Source of the DNA: Limanda limanda
Lineage: Eukaryota > Chordata > Actinopteri > Pleuronectiformes > Pleuronectidae
Reading direction: 5' to 3'
DNA length: 64,000 nucleotides
Assembly: GCF_963576545.1 (NCBI RefSeq)
Contig: NC_083639.1
Span: 14,418,618 to 14,482,617 of the forward strand
Each line of letters begins with the position of its first letter. The stretch's first letter is position 1. Shown here piece after piece: positions 1 through 12,870 of the stretch. Below the pieces are notes generated by a model. The model saw only the letters and a program-made list of their open reading frames with translations. It was not told the DNA's origin and made no database searches. Made by a program: the position numbers and the translations under genes.

Positions 1-1654
1 CCTAATGCAAGAGAAAGAGCGGGAGACGCACAGAAATGTGAGGTGCGCAGCAGCTGAGCGAGACAGAAATGGAGGAACTGAAGGCAAGATAGGACAGATG
101 AAAGAAAACAAGATGTCAGCTCTTAGACAAAGACATTTTGTATATCATCTGTTCGGAGTGAAACAGTGTTTCAGTTGCGATTTAAAAATTAAAATAACGA
201 CTAAAACACTAACAATAAGGGACAATCCATAGTTCCGTTAGTTAGACATACAAGAACACATGGACGTGAAGTGACAGTCTTTCATGTTCTGTTGGGAGGG
301 AGTTGGCCTTTCAACGAGACTCAAGCTGACAGACCATCACATAAATGACAAATCCCTCTCTCTCCCTTCACAGAAAGAAAAAAAAACAGGGCAAGATGGG
401 TGCACATGCACTTATGCTTTACTTCCCTCTGGGCTTGTGTTAGACAGCAGAAGGCCTGTGCCTGTATTCATTTGCAGTGCTTCAGCAGGCACACACTTCT
501 CAAAAACTAAATTAAATCACACTAGAAACATATGCAAACAAAGGTACAACAGTTTGACAACAGCACAGCATGCAGGTGCCTCCTAGCAAGGCTGCCTACA
601 CATACCAGAGAGAGACGAGGTATGTAGGCCCACTATAAATACCTCTCACCCTGACACCGACCTACGTGAGTGGATGCACAGAAGATGATGGATGGCCATG
701 GCGGTCATAGTCACAGCAGGACATTTGCAGACCACCCAACCAGCCCGTGCTCTATATTACATCAAATTTACACCAGTCTTCATAAACCTTTACACTGTTT
801 AAGGAAGTGCTCGCTTAGAGTTTCCTTAAGATCAATGTGCAGCTACAGATGCTGTTAAAAGGAAATGGCACCACAGCCTGCATTAAGTTATAGTGTATGA
901 GCTGCTTACACAGCAGTTTGCACTGTAGAATAAGAAGCAAGAGCCTAAACTTAGCATATGAACTGGAGGGGGGAAAACAGCTAACATGTGTAGGGGTATG
1001 CTTCATACTTAGAAATGTATTTCCTCCCATGCCTTTGTAATAAACTTGTTTGTATTTGAGGTTAAGACTAACGAGAATGCAGCTGAAAGAAAAGAAATGC
1101 AAAGAAACGGAAAAAAACGCAGTTAATGTTTGACACGTCATCTCAGTACATTTCTAACCAGAAAGTAACACCCTTTGACCAGCTGCCTAGTCTCATTTCC
1201 TAGTAATGACTTGTTGTTTGTCAAAGATGTATAAGAGTGCTGCAGTCTAGATGAGTCAAAGTGCAGTTGAGATAACTCCCTTTAGTTTAGAAGGTTGAAT
1301 CAATACCTCTCCAATAAGGGCCTTAAAACAAGAGGCATGATGGAGATTTCAGAGAATTATCTGCATCTCTCCTGAGTCCAGTCGCATCTTTATGTTAAAA
1401 CAAAATTTCTGAAGCAGAATGTTACAACATAATGACATACAAGTAGAAACTAAAGATTTTCATCTCAACAAGGAGGCAATCGATGCCCACTTCCCACAAT
1501 GTGATAACAGACTCCTCGTGTTTGCAAAGAGTAAAATACTTATAAATTAATAAATTAATAATATGAATAGTGGTACATATAAATTACCAAAAAAAACGGT
1601 CTAATCTTGAATACTTGTCATCTTAGAAAGTCAATCAAATGGTGATTGTGCTGT

Positions 1655-1745
1655 GAAACAGACTCAAACGTATTTAGGAGACTGATATCTATGGGTGTGT
1701 GTAATTTGGTGTGGCTTGACTGACACTGGAGCTATAAACTCTAAT
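1655..1745 (+). repeat. Fragment of dispersed teleost repeat family (copy 1)
   Basis: Shares the core 'actgatatctatg', followed by a GTGT-rich stretch and 'aatttggtg...gcttga', with 21590-21735. Weaker relatives lie at 58690-58990 and, inverted, at 46905-47220. It is followed at 1746 by two and a half TTAGGG units. I remember this family as common in percomorph genomes but cannot name it. Confidence 0.5.
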
Positions 1746-3279
1746 GGGTTAGGGTTAGGGTAACTCAACCACTTGTGATGATAAACATGCACTTTTCTCT
1801 CTCCAGTCTGCTTTAATCACACTGATTGCTTTAGCTTGATGCTTCTTCTGCTACATTTTTCTGGCTTATGAGTTTGGTTTGGACTGATTTTCAAACCTTG
1901 CCAAAAAATCTATTTCCCAAAAGGGCAAGAAATATCTACTGACCAGAATAATTTAATTGATGAAATCATTGATTAAATGATATTTGAAAGTATGAATGAT
2001 GTATCAACCTCTACAAATGGCTTTAAAAACTGAAGGGAAAAAATTGAGACAAAGGAACACTATTGAAAGACTGTCCCCGACTTCCTCTTTCTGATTCCCC
2101 ACACTGAAGAGGAAATACAGAGGTAGTTTGTGGGCGAAAACAGCTTTCCTGTGGTTTATATTTTGTCCCCTGTGGTTATTTTAGTACAAGCAACAGTGGA
2201 AACTGCACTTAAAAAAGTTCTTAGGCGGTGCCGAGGGTGTAACTTTTGTAAAAGGTACTATAGACAATGATGAGATTGAGGGTTTCGTTGAATGGCAGAC
2301 ATAAGCATCTGCATTGGTATTTGTCAATGATACTGTCCAAGGCGTAATGCATACAGACAAGAAGAGACATATTAACTCTGCTGCGTATATCACATGATTT
2401 TGTTTACAGCACCCCTTTTCACCAGGAGATATTTGTTTTCTTTTAGTTTTTTCCGTTTTTGCGTCTGTCGCGTGTTAACACATCCACTTCTGCTGGATTT
2501 CTAAGGACTTTCTACTAGGAGGTCAGGCAGATAACGTCTGTAGCAACTGCTGAGCATCTCACTCGGATATTTGCGTTCAGTTCACACATGAACCTCCGCC
2601 AGAGAAAATACACAGAATCTGCGGAGTTCAGTGCATGTCCGAAAGCAGCTCAGCTGTGAACATCACGATAATGATATCCTCTCAGTGACAATCGTAACAT
2701 GCTGATGTTAACATTTCTGGGTTAACAATCTCGTTGACTAAGATCTTGAGATTTGCTTGAAGGATGTGAAGTCATGAATTATTCTCGATTTTTGAGCTAA
2801 TTTGCTATGCTTGCTAAGATCATCGTCAGCCCCAGTAAGTGTCAGAAGATAGATATCCGGGAGAGACCGATGGATGGAATGACATTTTTCCCTTTCTCCA
2901 TAATCACTTATATCTGGTTCTGTCTTTTTCTGGGTTGAAGTAGGTCACAGTTCCAGAAACAGGCTGCTCTTTGTCCCCCTGCAGCAGGACGAGGGCAGAG
3001 GGAAGAGGGTGGAAAGGAAGGGATAGTGAGGTCTTCAAAACAGGCAAAATAAGTCCACTGGAAAACATCAGCTCTATCTGAATGCCAGAGCCTGAGTTTG
3101 TGTGTGTGTGCATTTGTAAAGTCTTATTAAGCCTACACCCTCGTAAACCTGTGGAGTAGTAATCCTGACCCGGCATCACTGATGCTGCCATTAACCCGAG
3201 CGGGGTCTCGATCGGACCAACTGAATGATCCTCTTTAACAGGCCAGAACCTGATTAGAAATCCAGCTCAAACATAATCT

Positions 3280-3280
<1 letters not shown>

Positions 3281-3330
<50 letters not shown>

Positions 3331-3341
3331 ACGCACACACA
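3281..3341. repeat. (CA)n microsatellite
   Basis: About 60 bp of CA dinucleotides, with three interrupting G residues near the right end. Confidence 0.95.
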
Positions 3342-4039
3342 GCTCGCTTTCACTCACATGGGCATACATCCCACCCCCCACCCCATTCATCAAAGGCCTT
3401 CATTGTGATGGCTTTATATCCCAAATAGGGCAGGAGCAGCAGTGTGCTGTGAGTATTTAAACCTGTGCCAAGGCCAGAGGAAACCTGCTTGGCAAAAACC
3501 CATTTGCTAATAAAACAGCGACATGTCATCAGAGCCTGCTACCTCATTAAGAAGCCAATTAGAGTAAAGCCTGAAATACCACGCAGGTACATTTCAAAGG
3601 CCATGTGACAATTAAAGAGCTGACTAAATTATTAAAACACAAAAATACTACTTTTGCAGCAGTTTCCTTTTGAATGGTTGTGGGCTATGAGACTGAATCT
3701 TCACATCTCGAATAGAAGTCATTTCATATTCAGTTAACGATACACTCAAACCTTTTTTCTAACGTGTATAGGAGCCACGTCTAGATGTAAGATGCAACAG
3801 CAGATGTCTCCTATCGGGTGTGCCGCCAGCAAAGGCATTTGACTAATTCTATGGTTCTCATCCGTGGACTCTCCAACCAGGAGATAAGCAGTGTTTGAGT
3901 CTTTTGAAGTGGCCTCTATGCGGCATAATTTGAAATTTATCTCGACTGGCCAGAGTTCTTCTCCTGTTATCTCCATTTGTTCTGTGTTAAGTGCACTATC
4001 CTCAATATCTGTTTGAGTTGCTGTCAAGTTGTTTTCCTG

Positions 4040-4312
4040 GCAGCTGTGGCTCCCGAGGGTAGAGAGGGTCGTCCAGAAGGTCGGTGGTTTGATCTCCAGC
4101 ACCTCCAGTCTGCATTCTAAAGTGTCCTTGGCCAAGATACTAATCTCTAAATTGCCCTTGACTGTGGTGTGTGTAAATAAAGAAAGCGCTATGAATAGAA
4201 GAGGATGAATGTGTGAGTGAATTACAACTTGGGACTGTAAAGCACTTTGATTGGTCAATAAGACTGGGAAAATGCTTTATGAATATAGTCAGTTTACCGT
4301 TCCCGTCGTATA
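4040..4312 (+). mobile_element. tRNA-derived SINE, degraded
   Basis: The left part reads like a tRNA gene: 'gtggctcccgagggtagag' is A-box-like, and 'ggtcggtggtttgatctcca' contains a B-box-like GGTTTGATC about 35 bp later. The body ('tgtccttggccaagatact', 'aaagcactttgattggtcaataagac') matches my memory of a SINE common in perciform fish. The 170-codon minus-strand open frame over it is a by-product, not a gene. Confidence 0.75.
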
Positions 4313-7300
4313 ATGATAATACATATCATGATATTGCACAGCCCTCTGGTGGGATCATTATAGTTTGTGCTACAATTTGGCAATTAGTGAGGTATCTTTT
4401 TACTGTATGCAAAGCTGCTGTTTTCCTGTTAGAGCTCACATGAGAGGGGATCAGCAGCATCATATCAACTGAGCTGTCAGTCACTGTCAGGCTCGGTGAG
4501 GGGAGCTCAATTCATCAAAGCAAAGCATGGTGGTGAAAGTCTTATTTGAGCTTTAGGTATACACTTATATACCAAAGACATCATACAAAATGTGTTATGA
4601 GGACACCTTACTTTGACCTCCTTTCATTGACAACATGGTACATCACACTAATGAGCTGCCGTGGTTGCCTAGAAACAAATAAGAAAACAGTGAAAACACC
4701 AAGTGCAGAATTCATGATTTAAAAAGATCCAGAGCAAACCAGTTCCCTCTGCTCACATTAAGGAAGTCAAAAAAAATAGGACAGGATGAGACATGTCCAC
4801 AAGTCATGCGTGACCAACATAGTGTCTGTGACCTACACTAGACTGTTCTGATGTTATGAAACATGTGTCTAGCTGAATGAGAAGCCACCATATAAAGAGA
4901 GCTCATTGAACTCAGCTGAAAAACAGAAGGACAGAGAACATAACTGATTCATGCACTGACTGTACTGTGCGACTGGTCTGCAGCTCAAACTACACAGATC
5001 CACACTCAAGCCAGTGTTGATTTTCTGTTTGGCTTGAAGGCCAATTTCCACTCACACCCTGGTTACAAAAAAAAACTATAGCCGCTGTTCGGATATCGAC
5101 CCTGCAGGCGGTTGTTGTGGTGCGCTGGACCCATGAGGGATGACATGACGGTTGGCTGAGTGTAGAGCTGTCGCTGCTTAGTCAGCTTCCCCTTAAGAGC
5201 TGCCTGTCCACACTAGCAGGCTGCAATCGGGAATGTGTTTTAAAGGGTCTGCACCACAGTCTATGGTCTGCACCCAAGTGTGTGTACTATACGTTTCAAA
5301 GCGAAGCAGCATTTTCATTTAAAAATCAACTAGATGGACGGGAGTAGATACAGCCGAGTGAGCCAATTGTCTCAAGCCTTCAGACGCGACATTGATTCTG
5401 TGTGTGATTTATGTGCATGTGTCGGGCACAAGAGACTTATTCAGTGTAGGCATGCCACTCATTGCATTACGTTGTGGGTCACTGGAGATGTAAATTCACA
5501 ACAACAATTTACCAGGGTTTTTTTCTTTGTTGCATAAATGAAAATAAAGCAAACTGGAGGGGCTTTTGGACATCACAAACTTCCAAGTTGAAACTGCCTG
5601 GTCTTCTTGTCATTAGATGCAAGTCAGCAGGTGGAGCTCACACTCATAATGCATAAAACCCTCTGTTGTTAGAACCTTCCTGTGGGATGAATGCTCAGTT
5701 CTTTAAAAAAATCCACAGCCTCATATTGTATTTCAGGCTTTCTGTTCAAGTCCTAGGGCAGGTTCACTCTCAAAATCCTTTGAACCATTTTGCTACGTTA
5801 TCCAGGTTGAATATCATGTTCACTCTAAATGGCGTGCAACGCGCTTCGGGGTATGTGTTATTTCATTTGGTGAGTGTGTCAGAGGTCTCGCCCAATCAGC
5901 AGCAATGTGGATATAAATCACAATGACAAGAACGTTCATTTCAAGGGAACTAATGTCAAGTACTGTGCATGAAGTTGGTGATACTGTTAGTACTACCATA
6001 ATGAAATTACAGTGGCACTGGCAAGAAAATGTATGAAATAAACCAGTTCATAAATTTTTTTTCTATTCAAACAGAAAGACTAATACCCACCCACCCACCC
6101 CAATTGAAAAACACACCCACATCAGACGCACACTAGTCTACAAACCCCTCAATGTCATGTAAAGGGAGATACAACCCGGGGAGGTGAAGACGACACAACA
6201 TATATGTCATAAGCCATTTTTAGACATGACCTGCAAGAGTTTGCCTTCCACACATGCACAACAATGAAGGAGGTTCTTTGCATAGACGCATTCACAACAG
6301 CAACAAATTCTCCGCATAATTCAGACGAGGTGAAAACGCCTGAAAATCAGATTGTGATTCTTAAAAAGGCTAATGCATTTCGTTAAGTCACATAAAAGTA
6401 AGAACTGAATAAATGTATTGTGTTGTCTCTTTAAACTGTGTCTTATTGGAGTGATATACACTTGGGTATATTTGACATCTGTCACAGTCTTAAACATGAC
6501 TTGACAAATGTTCACATGAGAGAAGCCGGATTTTTCTGGTGTATAAACAATAAACCAAACTAAATTTAGACTAGTTAGTGAACTGAATCTAGGCTACATC
6601 AGATCTCACTTGGAGTTAGTAAAAAACAATTTCGCCCACACCCATTCTGTAAGTGACATTTCCAACGCTGCAGCTGCTGCGCTGATAGGGCTCAGGGGAT
6701 TCGCTTCACATCAAATGACGCCACTGAAGTGACAGTGAAGAAAATCAGCGAGAGAGAAAGAGGGCAGTTACTGTATTTGCAGACATGGAAAGGAAGGAGT
6801 GAAAGGTACTGCAGATCAAAGTCAGTCAAAGGAAGTTAAGTTTGGAGGCTATTTGACATTCATGTCTTGTTGGTGCAAGCCCAGAGCAGTGAAGCACGGA
6901 GCAACGCTTGGCAGCGCTGATAGCTGCAGAGGGGAGGTCAGTGCTAGTTTGCCTCTGAACATACCACAGCATCTAAACTTTGAATACTGCACAAATAAGA
7001 GGAGACACAAATAATATAGACCATTTTAGTATAATAAATCAAGGGACTATTGTGTTGACGTTACCCTTTCCAACACTGACTTTCATTACCAACAGAAGTG
7101 AAAACTGCCCAAAAATCTGCTTTGATCCGGATCTAACATGCTAATCTGCTCTCCTGCTAACTCAGCCAGCTTGAAGCTGTCAATAAATTGCAGCCTGCAG
7201 CTTCCTACGTGGTTCACCACAGGAATGGAGGGGAGTGGGAAGAGAGAGGGTGGGGCAGTGCAGTGTTTAAAGAGGATAAGTTTTGGCCGGGGCCCAATCC

Positions 7301-7408
7301 CTGCATGTGGGCCTGATCCATCTTGACGTCCTGCCTGAGAGCAGCGGTAGTCTGCTCCCACAGTCGATGCTGGAGGAAGCAGTAGGATAAAACAGACTGA
7401 ATGCGTGT

Positions 7409-7460
7409 GTGTGTGTGTGTTTATATTATATTATATTATATAATATATATATATATATAA
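7409..7460. repeat. (GT)n followed by TATTA/(TA)n microsatellite
   Basis: Compound simple repeat: a GT run, then TATAT pentamers, then alternating TA. Confidence 0.9.
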
Positions 7461-8869
7461 TCTTCAAAGGGAAGCTGATTTAGGGAGAAAAGCGAACCTG
7501 ATGTAATAGTGCAATGTGGGAATAGTTAAAACGGCTATTCAGTGTGGAGAAGGGGCAAAGTTGGTGGAAGGTTACTTTGTGCTTGTTTGTGCAGCGCTTG
7601 AGAGGAAGGACTCTCCTCGGCTAAAAATACATGTCGGTTTAGTTGTCCTCTCTGGTGTCTGAGGTGCATGGATCCCTGCTGTGTCTCACTTCAAATATTT
7701 GCGAGCTGCTTCTTTAGACCCTCTTCTTCTCTGTGCATTTAAACCATATCAAAACACCAACACTTCTAATTTTCATAAACATGTGGAGGGATGAAAAAAG
7801 AACACTCTGACTCCAACGTTGGACGTCGGAGTATTTATGTCTAGTGTGCAACATTTTGACAGTTCTGCTAAAACGACGACAGGATTTACAACCCTGTGAC
7901 ATTGTAATTACACTGGGTTGTGCAACACTCCTTTTTTGAGCAGCTACTTTAAGGAAAGCCCTTTACCCATGTAAGCTGAGAAGGTATCCATAAATATTGA
8001 CTGGATATAAGGTGACCAATATTCTTGGTGCAGTCTCACACCCGGCACTAACATGTCACCCGGAGTGCTTGGTTTGGCCCAAGTTGGATACATGCAGGTG
8101 GTCTCCGGGACAACAAGGATAACACAGCCAGGGGTGGGAATGCAATGTGAACACACTTGTCTCTTCTATGATAGAAAGTCCATGTTTTGGATGGGATTTG
8201 CAAAGTGTTTATCACCTTTGACTTTATGAATGCATCCTGGTGTGTTTTTTAACATCCAGTGAGCCTGACCACTTCAATGCATTTCACTGGTGTACTTCTA
8301 CACTTAACTTTACAGTTACCCGGGGTATGACTTGTAGCCTTGTAACCAAAACTATACAATCGGTGCATGTAAATAAATCCCCAAAACCTTGGATTGTGAA
8401 AGCACAGTGAAGATTTATCATTTTAACTATTTCCTTATGCTTTTAATTCAAATGCACACTTATATTACTGAACAGGGCCTGCATAGTTGCTTGTTTACAT
8501 ACATTTTCATTTTTATTGATTTGTGGAAGATCAATCCAGGTCTGACACAAACACTAACATACAGCAGGTGGAAGGCTGTTTGGGTCATACAAGGATTATT
8601 ACTAAAATATTACGACTGTGATATCAAATTATTGAAAAAAGAGCAATCACTTCAACTGAGCCCCTGAGCAGCTCCTCCCTTTCACTACAACCTGATCTCA
8701 GGCATTACATGTTCCGCTGTTAATGATGAGACCTAATTCACTGAGTTGACCTCCTCCTCACAGGCAGGACAGCACTGCTCTCCTGGGTTCATCAGCCACA
8801 GTGTGGCTGTGTGTGCTTGTTTTTGTGCATCTTTATGAACCTTTTCCTGTATAAAACAGTGTCTGTGTC

Positions 8870-9305
8870 AGGACCAGTACACCGTATGGGGACCAAAACC
8901 CAGTCCTAATGGGACAAAACATCATTTCTGAAGTCCTAGTTAAGGTTAGGGATACTTTTAGGTAAGACTGTGCACCATGAATAGAATTCAAAGCGCGTTC
9001 CTAACAAAGAGAGCAGCACAAACTCGCCTGTGTGTGTGTTGGTATACTTTTATCATTTTGAGGACAATTTTGAGCGTAGACCCCACAAAATGAGCACATT
9101 CTGGCCGGTCGTCGCTTTCTGACCCACTTTCAAAAGGGCAGTTTGAATGTTAAGTATTGCTTTTAGGGTTAGAATCAGATTTAGGGTTAGGTTGGGTTTA
9201 AAATGCAACAATCTGACCGTGAGCTATGGGGTTAGGCAGGTTTAGACGTTAAGTTGGGATGGTTAGGGTGAGGGGCATCATGTCAGAGTGTCCTCAATGA
9301 AATAG
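8870..9305. repeat. Degraded repeat with telomere-like GGTTAG motifs
   Basis: Contains 'aaggttaggg', 'ttagggttag', 'tttagggttaggtt' and 'ggttagggtgagggg', spread between phrases such as 'ggggaccaaaaccc' and 'gtcctcaatgaaatagaag'. Teleost genomes carry many such degenerate blocks. No coding potential is seen. Confidence 0.55.
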
Positions 9306-9566
9306 AAGTAAAAATACTGTGTGTGTGCAGATGCAGCACTGTTGAGATCAGCTGAATTCAGGCTGAAAGTGAGACGCTTTCAAATGAGCACGTGTGTCCT
9401 CACCACACTGAGCTTAACTTCAGACAAACAGCCTCTCTCCTCTACCTTTCCCCACGAATATTGCCTCATCTGCAATATGGTATATGGTTAGATGTAAAAC
9501 TGCATTTCCGTGTACTTGTGCTATGACAATAAAGTTGAATCCAATCTTAACTATCATCTTAGATGT

Positions 9567-10015
9567 TAAAGGGACAGTTCACCCCAAAATTAAAATGGAC
9601 CATCTACCCAACACTAGGCCAATGGAGGGACCGATTCTTCAAACGTAAAAAAAAACATGGAATGCCTCCATACTGCTCCTGTGATGTCATCCAAGTGTCC
9701 GCTCCAGGAGGATATCAGAGGACATTTAGGCAAAAAACATGGAGTAAATGATGCAGTTTCCAGTCTAATATGAAGGCCGGGGCTTACGGACACATGGACT
9801 AAACACAGGAGCCGTAAGGAGGCATTTTCTGTTGCTTTTACACTTTAAGAGATGGTCAGCATTTACTGCAATTGTATTGGATTTGGCTGCAACTCTGTCT
9901 ACCCCAGAAACTCCAAATGTGTTTTGTGGACTCGAACCCTTCACCCACCGCTCCCCCCGGCACAGTGCTGGGTGGATAGTGAGTGGATTTCCCTCTTCAG
10001 GTGAACCATCCCTTC
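9567..10015. mobile_element. MITE-like element with terminal inverted repeats
   Basis: The left end 'aagggacagttcacc' (about 9569-9583) and the right end 'ggtgaaccatccctt' (10000-10014) are inverted copies with two mismatches, about 450 bp apart. The phrase 'gggacagttcaccc' is familiar from non-autonomous fish DNA transposons. No transposase and no clear target-site duplication were seen. Confidence 0.6.
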
Positions 10016-10172
10016 AGGCGATGGAAACCTGACAACCAGCAGGAGGGGCCCAGCAGGTCAGTGATCACATGACTGCTCGTTTACAGCGAGGGGGAAAGTT
10101 AGAGGAGCCCTGCAAGCCTGGTTAACTGGTGGGGGGGGGGGCTATAACGAGGTGTGTGTAGCCACCGTAGCG

Positions 10173-10394
<222 letters not shown>

Positions 10395-10514
10395 CAGTGA
10401 GTCCGTCGTCACCGACTTTCTGAAAACCTCCATTGAATTCGATGGTGTCCACGTCTGTGTCGCGCAGCAGCAAACAGGCTCTGAAGGTTCGGCGGGGGGG
10501 GGACGACGACTTAC

Positions 10515-10527
10515 CCAGATCATCCAT
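10515..10527 (-). CDS. PXN: Paxillin exon 1 coding segment (MDDL...), partial gene
   Basis: Read on the minus strand, a GC-rich stretch leads to ATG GAT GAT CTG G followed at once by a strong donor, gtaagt. This encodes Met-Asp-Asp-Leu and leaves one base of the next codon. Paxillin begins Met-Asp-Asp-Leu-Asp, and a G in that position fits the Asp codon. Paxillin is a focal-adhesion scaffold with N-terminal LD motifs and four C-terminal LIM domains; only the first residues of LD1 would lie here. In human, PXN is on 12q24 near CIT. The match is only four complete codons, so the name rests on start, phase, donor and synteny together. Hic-5 and leupaxin start differently (Met-Glu). Confidence 0.5.
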
Positions 10528-10720
10528 GTTGAGCCGGAAGTGGTTCCGCCGCTGCTCCGGACCGCTGCTCCTCCGTCGCACCGCAGCAGCTCTGTGAGGA
10601 CCTCAGCGAAGTTTACAAGTTCCTGCTGCTGCTGCTCTCTCTCTCACGCACGCACACACGAGCAAACACGCACAGCTGCCGCCCCCCCCCCCCATCACCC
10701 AGTCCCCCGCCTCCCCTCCA
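10528..10720 (-). promoter_or_regulatory. CpG-rich 5' UTR/promoter of the proposed paxillin gene
   Basis: Markedly richer in GC and CpG than its surroundings, with CCG, CGC and CTG runs, a poly-C stretch at about 10681-10693 and no TATA box, as expected for a housekeeping-type promoter. The transcription start cannot be placed from sequence alone. Confidence 0.45.
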
Positions 10721-11097
10721 GCCCAATGACACGGGCACCAGCGACCCCTAGCGGAGACTTAGTGACCTTGCCTCAAGGGGCTCGGAGAAAGGATCGTCTG
10801 CTTTATCGGCACAAATCTCCTCGTCCACAGTCACACGCATTTAAAAGCGGGCAGTGTGCGTGTGTGTTATATTTATATGACTTAAAATATATATACTGGT
10901 CAAAACACAATATCTGTGTTAATCATATTTAAATTTATTCTGCTGCTGCTATGATGTCAGCTGCAGGAGAAATGTCATCATCTCTTTGCAGGAGATGCGC
11001 ATGTAAAGGCTGCCATCGCCCGAACGGTGTCAGATAAGAACTTGGCATTTAAATATAATAATTCTATTTTCATATTTTCAACGTCAAAAATTAACCA

Positions 11098-11560
11098 CAA
11101 CAGTGATGTCACAGTGTGCCGATCACATCCAACAGTGATGTCACAGTGTGCTGACCACATCCAACAGTGATGTCACAGTGTGCATTCACATCCAACAGTG
11201 ATGTCACAGTGTGCCGATCACATCCAACAGTGATGTCACAGCGTGCCGATGACATCCAACAGTGATGTCACAGTGTGCTGACCACATCCAACAGTGATGT
11301 CACAGTGTGCTGACCACATCCAACAGTGATGTCACAGTGTGCATTCACATCCAACAGTGATGTCACAGTGTGCCGATCACATCCAACAGTGATGTCACAG
11401 CGTGCCGATGACATCCAACAGTGATGTCACAGTGTGCTGACCACATCCAACAGTGATGTCACAGTGTGCTGACCACATCCAACAGTGATGTCACAGTGTG
11501 CTGACCACATCCAACAGTGATGTCACAGCATGCTTACCACATCCAACACTGATGTCATGC
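11098..11560. repeat. 32-bp tandem array with higher-order repeat
   Basis: Fourteen close copies of a 31-32 bp unit built on 'caacagtgatgtcacagtgtg', then a decayed tail to about 11720. The octamer TGATGTCA starts at 11104, 11136, 11168, 11199, 11231, 11263, 11295, 11327, 11358, 11390, 11422, 11454, 11487 and 11518. The end of each unit is one of four main variants (cgatcac, ctgaccac, cattcac, cgatgac). A block of five units repeats twice in the same order with a 159-bp period (11136 to 11295; 11168 to 11327). Confidence 0.95.
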
Positions 11561-11720
11561 TGTGATAACCTCATCCTACGGTCATGTCTCATTTTGCTGA
11601 CCTACTCCAACCATCCAGTCACAGGGTTCTTACCACATCCAACTGAAACGCAACAGTGTAAGGAACCACATTTATCGGTGTTTTCAAAGTGTACTAATCA
11701 CATCCAGTGTGCTAACCTCA

Positions 11721-12489
11721 TCACTGACACAGTCTCATTCACACTGACTGAAGTTGGCCTTGTGAGCCACAAAAATTGAACTGTTTTCACTGCAGTACAA
11801 AAACCTCTTTAATACATCTGATGGCAATTAACAAGGAATTACAGCTTCCTAACTCGAAAACACACATGCCAATCATTCAGGATTGAATGCAAAGTTTAGT
11901 CACACTAAGAGATGTGAGAAAATGCACATCTGACTTTATAAAACCTTTTAAGGTCGTATTGGTTTTTGTGGAAACATTAAAGTAACACCTTAACATATTT
12001 GTGTCATGTTTTTGAGCAGCTGATGAAGTAGGGGTCCTGGTGGCAAAGATCACGTGTTGGCATCCTATTGTGTTCTTGTCGCACAAACTCCAAGGTATAG
12101 CATTACCCCCCTCCCATTAACACAGCACCAAAATAACAACAGGGCTTTGTCTCAGTAAAGCCCTCTGTTCCAGTAGCCAAACATTTTTACTCTGACACAC
12201 ACACACACTATTTTGTGCATGCACACAAATATACAGAGGCACACACAAACACACAGAGACAATGCCACGCCCATGTTTGGATGCTCTCTGGGGGATTTCA
12301 GAGGACCACCAACTAAACACCTGCTATTCTCAAGTGCACACATCCACTTCCTAACATGGAATTAAAGTGTAGCTAGCGTTCAAGCATGAATCATATGATC
12401 ACATGAACAGATGAGCAATTCTTAAAAGGCTCTTTGGGGTTCCCTTCAGATCAAATATTAAAAAACTCAGAAGGAAAAAAAGGCTGGTA
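11721..12489. other. Intergenic, paxillin upstream to MYL2 3' end
   Basis: No exon recognised. It holds a short CA run near 12197 and CA-rich stretches near 12240. The open frames are short and lack family resemblance. Confidence 0.6.
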
Positions 12490-12505
12490 ACTATCTTTGA
12501 AAACT

Positions 12506-12511
12506 TTTATT
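12506..12511 (-). terminator. Candidate MYL2 poly(A) signal AATAAA
   Basis: Plus-strand TTTATT, that is AATAAA on the minus strand, 360 nt beyond the MYL2 stop codon. It would give a 3' UTR of about 380 nt. The cleavage site was not determined. Confidence 0.55.
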
Positions 12512-12870
12512 CGACGAACATGCACAGATGGGACAAATAGATTTTTTACTATGACACAAAAACATAATGGAAGTGGGCTTGAGTATGTAAATAATAAGGA
12601 AAAATAATTGAATTAGTCTCAGATGAATGTGGGAAGATAAAGCAAAGAGGGAGAAACAGAGCAGTATGTTGGCCCGATAATTTTTTGGGGACAGGGAGAG
12701 ACTTTTTTTTTGTTCTTTATCCTCTTTAGAGAGTAATGTACAGACACAATGCAGCCAAAATGAGTAAATATACAACAGTTCATGTCTCTTTGGAGGGGAG
12801 TGGGTCAGGTTCGAGTCACGAAAGGGCAAGAGACGGACTTTCTATGTGGAGAAAACGTCGGCAAAAAGGT

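Noticed and set aside
4040..4110. A functional tRNA gene
   Set aside because: The A- and B-box-like segments belong to a SINE head; the anticodon arm and acceptor stem do not pair as in a working tRNA.
3746..4258. 170-codon minus-strand open frame
   Set aside because: It runs antisense through a tRNA-derived SINE and its flank, and has no domain or biased composition suggesting a protein.
11098..11560. CRISPR-like array
   Set aside because: The units are contiguous and nearly identical, with no unique spacers, in a vertebrate genome. It is an ordinary minisatellite with higher-order structure.
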